Shown: piece after piece, positions 50,650-59,858 of the stretch
Numbering within the stretch: the first letter of the stretch is position 1
Layout: each line of letters begins with the position of its first letter
Source of the DNA: Lentihominibacter excrementavium
Lineage (GTDB): Bacteria; Bacillota; Clostridia; Peptostreptococcales; Anaerovoracaceae
DNA length: 64,000 nt
Direction of reading: 5' to 3'
Assembly: GCA_018715265.1 (NCBI GenBank)
Contig: DVLX01000026.1
Span: forward strand, 1-64,000
The notes under the pieces: generated by a model
The model's database searches: none
Seen by the model: the letters and a program-made list of their open reading frames with translations, nothing else
What the model was told of the DNA's origin: nothing
Translations under genes and position numbers: made by a program

Positions 50650-50988
50650 TTATATTATCATCATATAAGATTTAACCATTCCCAGCACTACCGAAGCTGT
50701 TACCAGAAGATATGCCGGCATGCATCTTCCTTCAGATCTATATTTCATGTAAACGAGTATTCCTGCGATTCCCATAAATCCGAATACCCACGAAAGCACC
50801 TGATAAATGATCCAGTTTGTCGGAGCGCTCGTTGCTCCCAATACTGCGATTATCATGCCCCATACAGCCATCGCATAGAAAGTACCTTTTTTTGCCCCTT
50901 CACTTTTAACTGAATACATGAGTATAAGTCCCAGTATGCTTATCAAACTCATAACGATAAATAATATAAGTAATATTCCCAGTGCCAT
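50650..50988 (-). CDS. Small four-helix membrane protein, unknown
   Basis: 112 residues with four hydrophobic segments (about 3-25, 37-57, 60-80, 92-110) and short loops. I do not recognise the family. AAGGAGGAAAAATT precedes ATG 50988, so expression looks real. It lies between a complete two-component system upstream and the orphan regulator downstream, all on the minus strand, and may be controlled by one of them. Confidence 0.75.
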   Translation of the reverse strand: MALGILLILFIVMSLISILGLILMYSVKSEGAKKGTFYAMAVWGMIIAVLGATSAPTNWIIYQVLSWVFGFMGIAGILVYMKYRSEGRCMPAYLLVTASVVLGMVKSYMMII

Positions 50989-51162
50989 AATTTTTCCTCC
51001 TTTTCATATCTGCGATCTTGCGATCTGCATTTTCACATTACACTTTTGTATTTTGGCTCTCTTGCCTTTCTGTGATCTTAAGATAACACCGCCGCATAAA
51101 GAATTTTCGTATATATTTCTGAAGAATTCTAAAGATAACGATGTTTTGCAAAAATACAGATT

Positions 51163-52221
51163 CTATATAAAAAGGATTATGTCTATGGCAAAATTATCTT
51201 CTCCGCCGATCACTTCCGTTCTGCCTTTATAAAATTCCGCGATCTTCTTTATGCTGTTGATGCCTATACCGTAGCTTTCCGCCGAACCGGGGGTGATCTT
51301 TGCCGTTTTGTTCTTCTGTCTTATATGAAATATGTTTTTATCATTATCCTTTTCAAGCGTTATATACATTTCTACTTTTCCCGAAGTACTTGCATACTTT
51401 TCCACATTAGACGCAAGGTTATCTATTATTCTCCGAAAATCATAAACATCGACCATTCCTCCGAAATCATAACTTCCATCCACCTCTACAGTACAGTCGA
51501 ATCTATCTTCGATCGTATCCTTCCATTCGTCAGCAAGCTGTTCCGCCAGCAATTTCATACTGCTTATATACTCCCCGCTCTCATTCTTTTCTTCCAGCAA
51601 ACGGTCCGTAAGCACTTTCATCTGTTCAGATTTGACCTGTATCAGCTCTATATATTTTCTCATTTCGCTTTCAGAAAGCTCTTTTTTATCAATCATGAAA
51701 TCCGAATAAGCTATAATTGAAGTCAGAGGTGTTCTTATGTCGTGAGACAGGGATCTTATGAACAGCTCCCGCTTTTCTTTCATTTCTTTTTCTTTTCGTA
51801 TTATATCGTTTTGAGATTCAGACAAATAGTTTATACTCTCCGCAAGCTTCGTAAGTTCATCGTTGCCTTCCGGAGTTATGTAAAACTTTTCTTCGGCATC
51901 CTCCATTTTTTCTATAGAATTTATTATATCTATAAGATAGGAAAGTCTCCTTCCCGTCATGAATAAAAACAGCACTAAAAACGCAACTACTGCCGCTATT
52001 ACGCATATACCCGTTATCCACATTGCCAGAGCCCGCTGATGACCTTCTGCCAGTATAAAACCTCGCATATAAAGATAATTTTCCGATATTGAAACTGCCG
52101 TAAAATAGAAAAAACAAAATATGAACAGTGATATAAGCACAGATATCCCCAGATCTTCCAGCATTTCAAAGGCGAGTTTTCGAGGTCTTCTTTTATTTTC
52201 TTTCTTACTTTTAATCAACAT
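51163..52221 (-). CDS. Sensor histidine kinase with reduced ATPase motifs
   Basis: 352 residues from ATG 52221 (GGGGGAAAGG upstream), inside the end of the regulator gene (11-base overlap). Two membrane helices (about 20-45 and 70-95), HAMP (about 95-145), HisKA with SLSHDIRTPLTSIIAYSD, and HATPase_c. The N box NLASNVEKYA is present and a GIGINSIKKI G2-like segment, but the D-x-G-x-G box is replaced by RQKNKTAKI, as in the KN-type kinases of some Firmicutes. Cognate of the regulator at 52211. Confidence 0.9.
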   Translation of the reverse strand: MLIKSKKENKRRPRKLAFEMLEDLGISVLISLFIFCFFYFTAVSISENYLYMRGFILAEGHQRALAMWITGICVIAAVVAFLVLFLFMTGRRLSYLIDIINSIEKMEDAEEKFYITPEGNDELTKLAESINYLSESQNDIIRKEKEMKEKRELFIRSLSHDIRTPLTSIIAYSDFMIDKKELSESEMRKYIELIQVKSEQMKVLTDRLLEEKNESGEYISSMKLLAEQLADEWKDTIEDRFDCTVEVDGSYDFGGMVDVYDFRRIIDNLASNVEKYASTSGKVEMYITLEKDNDKNIFHIRQKNKTAKITPGSAESYGIGINSIKKIAEFYKGRTEVIGGEDNFAIDIILFI

Positions 52222-53026
52222 AATAGCCTTTCCCCCAAGCGGTTTTGATATAGCGAGGATTTCTCGAATCATCTCCGAGTTTTTTTCGGAGGTTCTTTAT
52301 ATGTACCATGATGGTCTCATCTCCTACCGCATCATCCTCCCAGACACTTCTATATATATTTTCAAGAGAATATATTTTCTTTCGATGGCTTACAAGAAGT
52401 TCAAGTATACGAAATTCTGTATAAGTCAACATGATTATTTCCTCTCCTCTATATACAGCCTGTTCATCAAGGTCCACGGCTATGTCTTTATAAACTATCC
52501 TGTTGCCCTCTTCCGCCACATCGCTTACCGCTGCTTTATCACCGTCCGGCGAATTTGCTGTGCAAGCGGTCTGTACGATACGTTCAGGTTTTCCTGCCTC
52601 CTGCTGTTTTCCTGCTTCTGCTCCGAATCCTCCTCCGGCCGTTTCCTGAACGGCAGAATACTGTCTGCTTCTTCTAAGCAGTGATCTGACTCTGAGAAGC
52701 AATTCAGTACCGGAAAAGGGTTTTACTATGTAGTCATCGGCTCCTGCGGCAAATCCCAAAGCTTTGTCGGATTCACCGGAATAAGCAGTGAGAAATATTA
52801 TCGGCGCAAAATATTTTTTTCTTATTTCCATTCCCGCGGAAAATCCGGACACCTCAGGCATATTTACATCCAGTATATAAAGGTCTATATCATCTGCTGC
52901 CATGTCTATGGCTTCTCTCCCATTATGCGCCTCTCTGACTTCATATCCCTCTTCCCGCAGTATCATCCCCAGAATATCAAGTATTTCCTGTTCATCATCA
53001 GCTATCAGTATCTTTACATTCTCCAT
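52211..53026 (-). CDS. OmpR-family response regulator with extended linker
   Basis: 271 residues, about 40 longer than usual. Receiver domain (IADDE, phospho-Asp in LYILDVNMPEVSG, IVKPFSGTELL), then a low-complexity linker of about 55 residues (about 122-175, rich in Gly/Ala/Gln/Glu), then a winged helix ending IKTAWGKGYYVD. First gene of the pair with the kinase at 51163. The linker would allow unusual spacing between phosphorylation and DNA-binding parts. Confidence 0.93.
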   Translation of the reverse strand: MENVKILIADDEQEILDILGMILREEGYEVREAHNGREAIDMAADDIDLYILDVNMPEVSGFSAGMEIRKKYFAPIIFLTAYSGESDKALGFAAGADDYIVKPFSGTELLLRVRSLLRRSRQYSAVQETAGGGFGAEAGKQQEAGKPERIVQTACTANSPDGDKAAVSDVAEEGNRIVYKDIAVDLDEQAVYRGEEIIMLTYTEFRILELLVSHRKKIYSLENIYRSVWEDDAVGDETIMVHIKNLRKKLGDDSRNPRYIKTAWGKGYYVD

Positions 53027-53136
53027 TTTATTTCCTCTCCTGCCGTACGGCCGCGCATTTCCCTCGATAGATCCTCATTTAACAGATCTTGTTTTCCTGG
53101 TTACATTTTAACATGGCACATACAGCTAAACAAATA

Positions 53137-53169
53137 AAAAGAAAACCGGAAGCTTTTATGCTCCCGGTT
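53137..53169 (-). terminator. Terminator of the rpsF-ssb-rpsR operon
   Basis: AACCGGGAGC/GCTTCCGGTT stem (53169-53160 with 53153-53144, one mismatch), six-base loop, then TTCTTTTT on the minus strand. Confidence 0.85.
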
Positions 53170-53199
53170 ATGATGCTTTTTAAAACCTGCCTCTGATGC

Positions 53200-53436
53200 T
53201 TAGTCAGCCGTGTAAGGCAGAAGCGCAACGATCCTTGCTCTTTTTATAGCCTTTGTGACATCTCTCTGATGTACAGCACATGTACCAGTGATCCTCTTAG
53301 GAAGGATCTTTCCTCTTTCTGTGATATACTTTCTGAGTTTTTCAACATCTTTGTAGTCTATAGTTTCCGCTTTGTCGGCACAGAACTGGCAAACTTTACG
53401 CCTTCTCATGCCACCGCGTCTCTTATTGTTTTCCAT
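53200..53436 (-). CDS. rpsR: 30S ribosomal protein S18
   Basis: 78 residues: RRKVCQFCADK near the N-terminus, DYKDVEKLRKYITERGKILPKRITG and KRARIVALLPY. It binds S6 in the 30S platform. CxxC plus a later Cys/His (TGTCAVHQ) suggest a zinc-binding form. Last gene of rpsF-ssb-rpsR. Confidence 0.98.
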   Translation of the reverse strand: MENNKRRGGMRRRKVCQFCADKAETIDYKDVEKLRKYITERGKILPKRITGTCAVHQRDVTKAIKRARIVALLPYTAD

Positions 53437-53466
53437 TAGAATTGACTCCTTTCTTGCGGAACGAAT

Positions 53467-53892
53467 CTAAAACGGTATATCGTCATCGGTTATCGCCTGG
53501 AATCCTTCAGGAATACCGTTATCTGCATCGTCATACGATGACTGCTGCGAGCCGCCGCCTGATCTTGCAGGTCTGTCGCCCCATTCCAAAAATTCTACTC
53601 TGTCGGCGACAACATCCGTAGTGTATACGGTAACGCCGTCTCTATTGGTATAGCTTCCTGTCTGAATCCTTCCCTGAACGCCTACGAGTCTTCCTTTTGC
53701 CAGGAACTTCTCACAGTTTTCTGCCTGTCTGCCGAACACGGTGACTCTCGGAAAATCGGTTTTCTTCTCCTGTCCCGCTCTTACAGGTCTGTCTATCGCT
53801 ACAGTAAAGGATGCTACCGCCATCTGGCTTTCAGAAACATACCTTACTTCAGGGTCTCTTGTCAGTCTGCCTATAAGTACAACACTGTTCAT
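53467..53892 (-). CDS. ssb: Single-stranded DNA-binding protein
   Basis: 141 residues. OB fold opening NSVVLIGRLTRDPEVRYV, with FTVAIDRP and a short Gly/Gln/Ser-rich linker ending in the acidic tip DDDIPF that recruits replication and repair proteins. Typical place between rpsF and rpsR. Confidence 0.98.
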   Translation of the reverse strand: MNSVVLIGRLTRDPEVRYVSESQMAVASFTVAIDRPVRAGQEKKTDFPRVTVFGRQAENCEKFLAKGRLVGVQGRIQTGSYTNRDGVTVYTTDVVADRVEFLEWGDRPARSGGGSQQSSYDDADNGIPEGFQAITDDDIPF

Positions 53893-53906
53893 ACTGCACC
53901 CCTTCT

Positions 53907-54194
53907 CTATTTTTCATCTTTGTTAACGATAATGTGTCTCATAACGTTATCCGAAATCTTGAGTCTTCTGTCGAGCTCCTTCGGCAGAGTCGGCTCTCCC
54001 TTGAACTCGATGACTACATAATATCCTTCGTTTTTCTTCTGGATAGGATATGCAAGCTTTCTCATTCCCCATACGTCTGTGTTTCCGACTTCACCTTCGC
54101 TTGAGATGATCTCCTTTACAGCTTCAATCGCAGCTTCTTTCTTATCATCTTCCAGCGCCGGATCGAGAATGAACATTACTTCGTAGTTTATCAT
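53907..54194 (-). CDS. rpsF: 30S ribosomal protein S6
   Basis: 95 residues from ATG 54194 (GGGAGGTGAAAGAA upstream): INYEVMFILDPAL, GMRKLAYPIQKKNEGYYV and LKISDNVMRHIIV. Partner of S18. First gene of the operon; a hairpin in the leader (GCGGCAGG/CCTGCCGC, about 54224-54241) might take part in S6:S18 autoregulation, but I do not see the known motif clearly. Confidence 0.97.
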   Translation of the reverse strand: MINYEVMFILDPALEDDKKEAAIEAVKEIISSEGEVGNTDVWGMRKLAYPIQKKNEGYYVVIEFKGEPTLPKELDRRLKISDNVMRHIIVNKDEK

Positions 54195-54276
54195 TTCTTT
54201 CACCTCCCTGTGGACTTAATGGCGGCAGGCCTTTCCTGCCGCAAGGACAATACGCATTAAATTTACACGCCTATAT

Positions 54277-54304
54277 ATTATACATTATTTCACCGTTATT
54301 TCAA
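54277..54304 (-). promoter_or_regulatory. Promoter of the rpsF-ssb-rpsR operon
   Basis: Minus strand TTGAAA (54304-54299), 16-base spacer, TATAAT (54282-54277). The leader of about 75 bases holds a perfect 8-base-stem hairpin shortly before the rpsF binding site. Confidence 0.8.
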
Positions 54305-54360
54305 GGCTTTTTTGTGATATGAGCTGCCGGATCTTTGATGCACGCAGATTTTATCCACTA

Positions 54361-55842
54361 TTACCACCTCTGCCGGATACTTTCTCCTTCCTGTATCTTC
54401 CTCTTTAATTTCTTCATCTCCGGTATTATAAAGCAGGCAACTATGACCGCCGAGCTGATGTCGGCTATAGGCGCAGAATAAAGTATTCCATCAAGTCCCA
54501 TGAACAGCGGGAGTATCAATATGAGCGGAATCAGAAGCGTCAGCTGACGCAGAGACGAAAGTATTGATGCTTTAAGCGGCTGCCCTGTAGCCTGGAAATA
54601 ACTGGTCGATACGATCTGAAACCCCGCACAGAATATACCAAACAGATATATCCTGAGACATTCTACCGCAAACTCGCTGAACTGCGGACTTTCATTGCCG
54701 AATATATGTATTATCTGTTCAGGGAAAATCTGACATATCAGCCATCCCGCCACCACAAGCGCCGACGCAAAGCTTACTGCCATCGTATATGTCTTTTTTA
54801 TTCTGTCAAATTTCTGCGCTCCTCTGTTATATCCGAGTATCGGCTGCGCTCCTATACCTATACCTATACCGAACGATCCGAGTATCATCGCTATTTTCAT
54901 CACTATTCCCATAGCTCCCAGCGCCACGTCTCCGGTTATCGGCGAACGGTCACCGTAATATATAAGAGAATTATTCATGACTATCTGCATTATGCAAGCC
55001 ACCGACTGGGTGATAGCTGAAGATATACCAAGCTGGAGAAAATTTTTCACAAGCCTGAAATTCAATCTGAGATATTCTTTTTTTATCCTCATATGATCCG
55101 GCCTGTTTTTTGACGGTCTTAAAAAATAAGTTACCAATATGACTGCCGAAAGTATCTGCGAGGTTATCGTCGCTATCGCAGATCCCCTTACTCCCATATC
55201 CAGCACGAATATGTATATAGGATTCAGTATAGTATTGAGGATCGCCCCTATGAGCATCCCCCACATCGAAAGACGCGGATTGCCGTCAGTCCTCACCAGA
55301 TTCGCCATGGAAATAGAAACGAGATAGAAAGGAGATCCTATAAGTATGACCGTAACATAATCAACAGCATAAGGCATTACAGACTCCGTGGCTCCAAAAA
55401 GTAAAAGTATCGGTCTGAGAAATATCAGTCCCGCCACCATCAGAATCACTCCTACTATTACAGTAAGACACAGCGCATTATTGAGAGCTCTTTCTGCAGA
55501 TTTCTTCTTCCTTTCACCAAGCCTTATAGCTGCGTACGCACTGGCGCCGGAGCCGATGAGCGTTCCGAACGCAAGCAGTATAGTCATAACCGGGAAAGCA
55601 ACAGTCGTAGCCGCATTTCCCAGATATCCAACTCCTTGTCCTATAAATATCTGGTCAACTATATTATATATCGAGCTTATAAGTCCGGTTATTATTGCAG
55701 GTACTGAAAAAGTCAGGAGCAGCTTTCCCAAAGGCTGTACTCCCAACGGATTTTCATAATATTTTTTATTCCTTATTTCATCTGTTCTCTCCGCAGACTC
55801 CTTTTCTATCGTCTCCGATGCCTCCGACTGTTCATTCATCAT
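54361..55842 (-). CDS. MATE family efflux transporter
   Basis: 493 residues from ATG 55842, with about 12 hydrophobic segments. Family marks: NPLGVQPLGKLLLTFSVPAIITGL at the first helix (key VPAIITGLISSIYNIVDQIF region), GSGASAYAAIRLG, and a matching second half with GIGIGAQPILGYNRGAQ. It exports cationic drugs or metabolites by sodium or proton antiport. The N-terminal 30 residues are an acidic extension. The gene stands alone after the alcohol dehydrogenase. Confidence 0.93.
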   Translation of the reverse strand: MMNEQSEASETIEKESAERTDEIRNKKYYENPLGVQPLGKLLLTFSVPAIITGLISSIYNIVDQIFIGQGVGYLGNAATTVAFPVMTILLAFGTLIGSGASAYAAIRLGERKKKSAERALNNALCLTVIVGVILMVAGLIFLRPILLLFGATESVMPYAVDYVTVILIGSPFYLVSISMANLVRTDGNPRLSMWGMLIGAILNTILNPIYIFVLDMGVRGSAIATITSQILSAVILVTYFLRPSKNRPDHMRIKKEYLRLNFRLVKNFLQLGISSAITQSVACIMQIVMNNSLIYYGDRSPITGDVALGAMGIVMKIAMILGSFGIGIGIGAQPILGYNRGAQKFDRIKKTYTMAVSFASALVVAGWLICQIFPEQIIHIFGNESPQFSEFAVECLRIYLFGIFCAGFQIVSTSYFQATGQPLKASILSSLRQLTLLIPLILILPLFMGLDGILYSAPIADISSAVIVACFIIPEMKKLKRKIQEGESIRQRW

Positions 55843-55890
55843 ATAAAACCTTCTTTCTCCATGTATTGTATTCTGCGAAAATCTAATTAA

Positions 55891-55964
55891 AATAAACACC
55901 CCGGCAATCGCCAAGGTGCTTTAGGTCTGAAATTCAGCAGCTTTCACCGATATCGGCGAAAGCT
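55891..55964 (-). terminator. Tandem hairpins and terminator of the alcohol dehydrogenase gene
   Basis: A 26-base near-palindrome (55964-55939, AGCTTTC/GAAAGCT arms around CCGATATCGG) that pairs fully only as minus-strand RNA through one G-U, followed by a nine-pair stem CACCTTGGC/GCCGGGGTG (55918-55910 with 55905-55897) and TTTATTTT. The second is the terminator; the first may stabilise the mRNA end. Confidence 0.75.
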
Positions 55965-55996
55965 ATATTTTATTATGGCACAATTGAGGAGCAAAC

Positions 55997-57169
55997 TCAA
56001 GATGCGCGAGCTATTTTCACAAAAACTTCATTTTCAGGTTCTTCATCATATATGGAAAGAAGAATTTCTTTTACCTGTTCAGGTGAAATATCCACAGGAT
56101 TATTATCCATCCTGCCCTTAGTAAAGGTTCCTGCTACTATGTCATCTATCCCCTCTTTCGGTATACCGAAATATTTCAGTCTCAATTTGACAATATCCCC
56201 GCAGGTATCATCTATCCATCTGCGCAGTCCGCCATATTTATCGAACACTTCGAAAAGATCATCTGCAAGCTCTGTTTTCTCTCTGTTTATCTTCGATACT
56301 GCATCCAGTGTCAGGGCGCATGCAAATCCGTGCTCCAGACCGTATTTCATGGTTATAGGATAGCCGATGGAATGACACGCAGTAGTTCTCGTTTTTGCAA
56401 AGGCCATTCCGGAAAGAAGCGCCGCCCTGCTCATCGCCGTCCTGAGTTTGATATCACCAGGATTTTTCATGACTTCCGGCAGATATTTCATTATCATATC
56501 TATAGCTCTGAGGGCTACGTCCTTTACCACATATGTTGTCGGCTTCGCCCAGTAAGCTTCGACTGCATGAGACAGTGCATCAAGTCCTGTGGACAGCGTC
56601 TGCCTCTTAGGCAGTGTAAGGGTCAGTTCCGGTATGATATAAGCTTTTTTTGCATAGTTGAAAGATGTATCTACAGAATATTTAGCCTGGTTCTTCATAT
56701 CCCATATAGTGGCAAACTGCGTCATCTCAGATCCTGTTCCCGCCGTTGACGGTACTGCCGTTATATCTATGAATCTGTGCGGCTTTTTGTATTCTCCGGA
56801 TTTCAAATTCTCAAGGATATCTTCTTCCGTCACAACTTTCCCTCGATACATATAACAAAATGCACTTACAGCTTTACTGATATCTATCGTGCTGCCCCCG
56901 CCTATAGCCAGGATACCTTCCGCTTCAAAATCCCCTACTTTTTCAAGAGCTTTTACAACTTCCGCCGGCGTCGGATTTGCCTTGCATTCATCTATCCACA
57001 CAGCATTTTTTTCTTCTATCTGTTCCTCTATAATATCTGTCAATCCCCAAACGTCTGCCGTATAGGCATCGCAGACTATGATCTTCTTTTTCTTCTCCTT
57101 CGCAGCTTCCTTCAGCGTCTGCATATCTCCGAAAGAAATATCTATCGAACAAAACGGATTGTAACTCAT
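55997..57169 (-). CDS. Iron-containing alcohol dehydrogenase
   Basis: 390 residues. NAD(P)-binding IGGGSTIDISKAVS and VPSTAGTGSEMT; metal ligands Asp/His in GLDALSHAVEAYW and His in CHSIGYP and LEHGFACAL. Group III metal ADH, of the butanol dehydrogenase/phosphonoacetaldehyde reductase-like branch; the substrate is not determined. GGAGAGAAAATT precedes ATG 57169. Its promoter lies at 57248-57276. The DeoR regulators upstream on the same strand are separated by a terminator. Confidence 0.92.
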   Translation of the reverse strand: MSYNPFCSIDISFGDMQTLKEAAKEKKKKIIVCDAYTADVWGLTDIIEEQIEEKNAVWIDECKANPTPAEVVKALEKVGDFEAEGILAIGGGSTIDISKAVSAFCYMYRGKVVTEEDILENLKSGEYKKPHRFIDITAVPSTAGTGSEMTQFATIWDMKNQAKYSVDTSFNYAKKAYIIPELTLTLPKRQTLSTGLDALSHAVEAYWAKPTTYVVKDVALRAIDMIMKYLPEVMKNPGDIKLRTAMSRAALLSGMAFAKTRTTACHSIGYPITMKYGLEHGFACALTLDAVSKINREKTELADDLFEVFDKYGGLRRWIDDTCGDIVKLRLKYFGIPKEGIDDIVAGTFTKGRMDNNPVDISPEQVKEILLSIYDEEPENEVFVKIARAS

Positions 57170-57247
57170 AATTTTCTCTCCTTTCCTCTTGTTCTCTCTG
57201 CTTTTTTAGTTTTCTTTTTAGTCTCACTGTTCTCCTTTGTTAACCAT

Positions 57248-57276
57248 ATTAAAACATACTTTTTGCAGGTTTTCAA
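57248..57276 (-). promoter_or_regulatory. Promoter of the alcohol dehydrogenase gene
   Basis: Minus strand TTGAAA (57276-57271), 17-base spacer, TTTAAT (57253-57248). The very AT-rich 130 bases further upstream (57277-57410) hold only a short inverted repeat GAGCA/TGCTC (57382-57393). Confidence 0.72.
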
Positions 57277-57410
57277 TATATTTTTCTGTTTTTTTGAATA
57301 TTTTGCTGTATTTATTTTATTTTTTGCTTTATTATATTCGGTTTTTGTGCAAAAATGGTGTAAAAAGGGAAAAAATAAAAAGAGCACATGCTCATCCTAT
57401 ATAATACAAT

Positions 57411-57440
57411 TTAAAAAAGCGAGTTTGATAAAACTCGCTT
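57411..57440 (-). terminator. Terminator of the DeoR regulator pair
   Basis: Ten-base perfect stem (57440-57431 with 57426-57417), GATA-type four-base loop, then TTTTTT on the minus strand. Confidence 0.88.
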
Positions 57441-57529
57441 CCTCTCTCATCTTTCCCGCATATATCACATTTCTCTCATATACCGCATTATGTAAATCAG
57501 CCGGACCTATGTCCACAGCCTCCTGCACA

Positions 57530-58306
57530 TCAAGCTGTTTTCTGAGGACGAAGAACTTCTATGCCGGCAGCCGCGTACTCCCTGACCTTTTCATCTGATA
57601 TACTGCCGTCGCTCAATATCACGTCAACATTTTCCATACCGCATATGGTCATACACGCAGGCTTTCCAAACTTGCTGCTGTCAGCAGCTATCACGATTTT
57701 CTGCGATATCTCCATCATTTTCCTGAACACATCCACCTGATTGAGCCTGAAATCACTCAGACCCTTTTCAAGGGATACACTGTTCACAGACAAGATCCCC
57801 ACATCAGCATTGTATTTACTGAGCTCTTCTTCGCATCTCTCCCCATAAACGGCGTTTTCCTCGATATCGATCAGTCCGCCCGGTATTATTATGCGAAAAT
57901 CCTCTTTATGAGAAAAGATCCTTACTATATCCAGATCATTGGTAATAATGATAAGCCTGTTGTAATTGACCGCCATGAACTTAGCTATTTCCACCGTTGT
58001 GCTGCCGCTCCCCATCGCTACAGTCTGCCCTTCCGATACAATATCTGCCGCAAGCTTCGCCAGCTCCGTTTTTTCCCGGCTGTGCACATTGAGACGCATC
58101 TCATATACATGTCTTTCCAGGTTTTCGTTCCTGGACACCGCTCCCCCTCGCACACGCGTAAGCACGCCGTAGCCTTCAAGGGTCTCCAGATCTCTTCTCA
58201 CAGTATCCACCGATACATGGTTCAGCTTTGCGATCTCATTTATCTTGGCTGTACCGTTTACTTTAAGAAATTCTATTATATTGGTAAATCGTTCTTCACG
58301 CAGCAT
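57530..58306 (-). CDS. DeoR/GlpR-family transcriptional regulator (second of tandem pair)
   Basis: 258 residues. N-terminal HTH (about 1-57; INEIAKLNHVSVDTVRRDL) and a C-terminal sugar-phosphate sensor domain with GSGSTTVEIA, IITNDLDIV and AADSSKFGKP. Usually a repressor of sugar or polyol catabolism released by a phosphosugar. AGGAGGAAAA precedes ATG 58306. It follows a paralogue by 22 bases. Confidence 0.93.
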   Translation of the reverse strand: MLREERFTNIIEFLKVNGTAKINEIAKLNHVSVDTVRRDLETLEGYGVLTRVRGGAVSRNENLERHVYEMRLNVHSREKTELAKLAADIVSEGQTVAMGSGSTTVEIAKFMAVNYNRLIIITNDLDIVRIFSHKEDFRIIIPGGLIDIEENAVYGERCEEELSKYNADVGILSVNSVSLEKGLSDFRLNQVDVFRKMMEISQKIVIAADSSKFGKPACMTICGMENVDVILSDGSISDEKVREYAAAGIEVLRPQKTA

Positions 58307-58328
58307 TTTTCCTCCTACCGGCGCATGA

Positions 58329-59114
58329 TCAGATCTGCGCCGCATACTCACCGGGCATGATTATCTCAACACCATGTTTTTTATATTTTGCGAACACTTC
58401 GCTGTCCATGGAAGAATCGGTCAAAAAACAGGATATTGATCTTATAGGACATACATTTATATGAGCGACACGCTCGAACTTGCTGCTGTCGGCCACAGCT
58501 ACTGCTTTTTCGGCATTTCCTATCATCGCATTGATTATGCCGCTTTCTTCCATCCTGAAATCGGTTATACCTTTTTTCAAGGAAATGCTGTTTACCGAAA
58601 GCACTGCTATATCAGCGTTGTACATCGCCACATCCTGCTCCACCTGCTTGCCTATAACTGTGTTTTCAGGCTCATAATACACTCCGCCTGCCAGGATCAG
58701 CTGAAACTCCTTCTTTCGCCTGCACATATCGAGCACTGTAAGATTATTGGATATTATCGTGAGCCTGCTGTAAGTTTCCGCTAAAAATCCGGCGGCCTCA
58801 ACATTGGTGGTCCCTCCGTTCATGAACACTGCCTGCCCGTTTTTTACTATCCTCGAAAGGCTTTTTACAAGTTCCTGCTTTTTCTCTCTGTTTATAATAT
58901 CCCTGACCTGGGAATCTCCGCGGGTCAGGTCGCCCTTTTTCCATACAGCTCCGCCCCTTACAAGGCTTATGATCTTCCTTTTATCAAGCTCCGCAAGATC
59001 CTTTCTTACAGTGTTTTCCGAAACCCCGGCCACCTCAGCGATCTGCGGAAACCTTGCGCTGCCCTTTTCTTTAAGATATTCGATTATTTTTATAAAGCGT
59101 TCTTCCTGCAACAT
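58329..59114 (-). CDS. DeoR/GlpR-family transcriptional regulator (first of tandem pair)
   Basis: 261 residues, same architecture as its downstream neighbour: HTH with FPQIAEVAGVSENTVRKDL and sensor domain with NGGTTNVEAA, IISNNLTVLD and VADSSKFERV. The two share the same layout and many identical motifs, so an ancient tandem duplication is likely. GAGGAAAAC precedes ATG 59114. No sugar operon is adjacent; the targets are unknown. Confidence 0.93.
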   Translation of the reverse strand: MLQEERFIKIIEYLKEKGSARFPQIAEVAGVSENTVRKDLAELDKRKIISLVRGGAVWKKGDLTRGDSQVRDIINREKKQELVKSLSRIVKNGQAVFMNGGTTNVEAAGFLAETYSRLTIISNNLTVLDMCRRKKEFQLILAGGVYYEPENTVIGKQVEQDVAMYNADIAVLSVNSISLKKGITDFRMEESGIINAMIGNAEKAVAVADSSKFERVAHINVCPIRSISCFLTDSSMDSEVFAKYKKHGVEIIMPGEYAAQI

Positions 59115-59176
59115 ATACTGTTTTCCTCTCAACATCAATCGTGCTGTCAGCATGATTTTACGGCGATCGCTGCGAA

Positions 59177-59767
59177 TTACTGCATACCCGGCACTTGCAG
59201 CCCTCCGAGAAGCTGCGTCATCAATTCATCGCTTACTACTATATTCCAGCCATAATTGCCGTTATCTATCATCGGTATGAAAACCGTCTTTTCACCTGTC
59301 GCCTCCTGGGATGCGGCAGATTCTATCTGCTGGACGTATATATCGAGACATTCCGCATTGAGCGCATCTTTGTCAGCTATGCTGTCTGTATACAGATTTT
59401 CCATCACATAGGAGTAGGATGCCGAATCATAAGCGCTCAGCACACCGCTGAAATCGTTGCAGTTTATCGTCACCTTCGCAACAGCTACGTCGTTTTTCTC
59501 TCCTATATCGGCTACTTCATAAGAAAAATTTCTGAAAAGAGCTTCGTTCATCCTGTTTACCACCGCTTCATCACCCTGGACGTTGCTCAGAAAATTTATA
59601 TATGTATTGTCCATATGCTTTGCCATGACCTGCTGATCCTGAGTCCTCAGCCCCTCGAGAAAATCCTGCACAGCCGCTTCAGGAGTCGTGGAAACAACGC
59701 TGGAAACTCCCATCTGCATTACAAGCGCTATTATTATTGTAAATATTTCTTTCAGTATGAACTGCAT
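59177..59767 (-). CDS. Membrane-anchored or secreted protein, DUF4878/DUF5105-like
   Basis: 196 residues. N-terminal hydrophobic stretch (about 5-27) that is a signal or anchor, then a NTF2-like domain opening TTPEAAVQDFLEGLRTQDQQVM, the usual start of small extracellular NTF2-type domains. No lipobox Cys is seen. Function unknown. GGAGGGAAG lies upstream of ATG 59767. Shares a very short, overlapping promoter region with the divergent glucosaminidase-like gene. Confidence 0.75.
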   Translation of the reverse strand: MQFILKEIFTIIIALVMQMGVSSVVSTTPEAAVQDFLEGLRTQDQQVMAKHMDNTYINFLSNVQGDEAVVNRMNEALFRNFSYEVADIGEKNDVAVAKVTINCNDFSGVLSAYDSASYSYVMENLYTDSIADKDALNAECLDIYVQQIESAASQEATGEKTVFIPMIDNGNYGWNIVVSDELMTQLLGGLQVPGMQ

Positions 59768-59789
59768 TTACAGTTTCTTCCCTCCACTG

Positions 59790-59842
59790 TTGTATTTTTT
59801 GTCTACATTCTTTATAATATATTGAAAACCGTTATTTTTCAA
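59790..59842. promoter_or_regulatory. Overlapping divergent promoters
   Basis: Plus: TTGTAT (59790-59795), 17 bases, TATAAT (59813-59818). Minus: TTGAAA (59842-59837), 17 bases, TATTAT (59819-59814). The two -10 elements occupy the same seven base pairs, so the genes on each side cannot be transcribed from them at once. Confidence 0.65.
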
Positions 59843-59858
59843 GCAAAAGAGGTTATTT

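Noticed and set aside
53041..53070. GTACGGCCG repeat shared with 13267-13275
   Set aside because: Only nine bases, two copies found; chance is a sufficient explanation.
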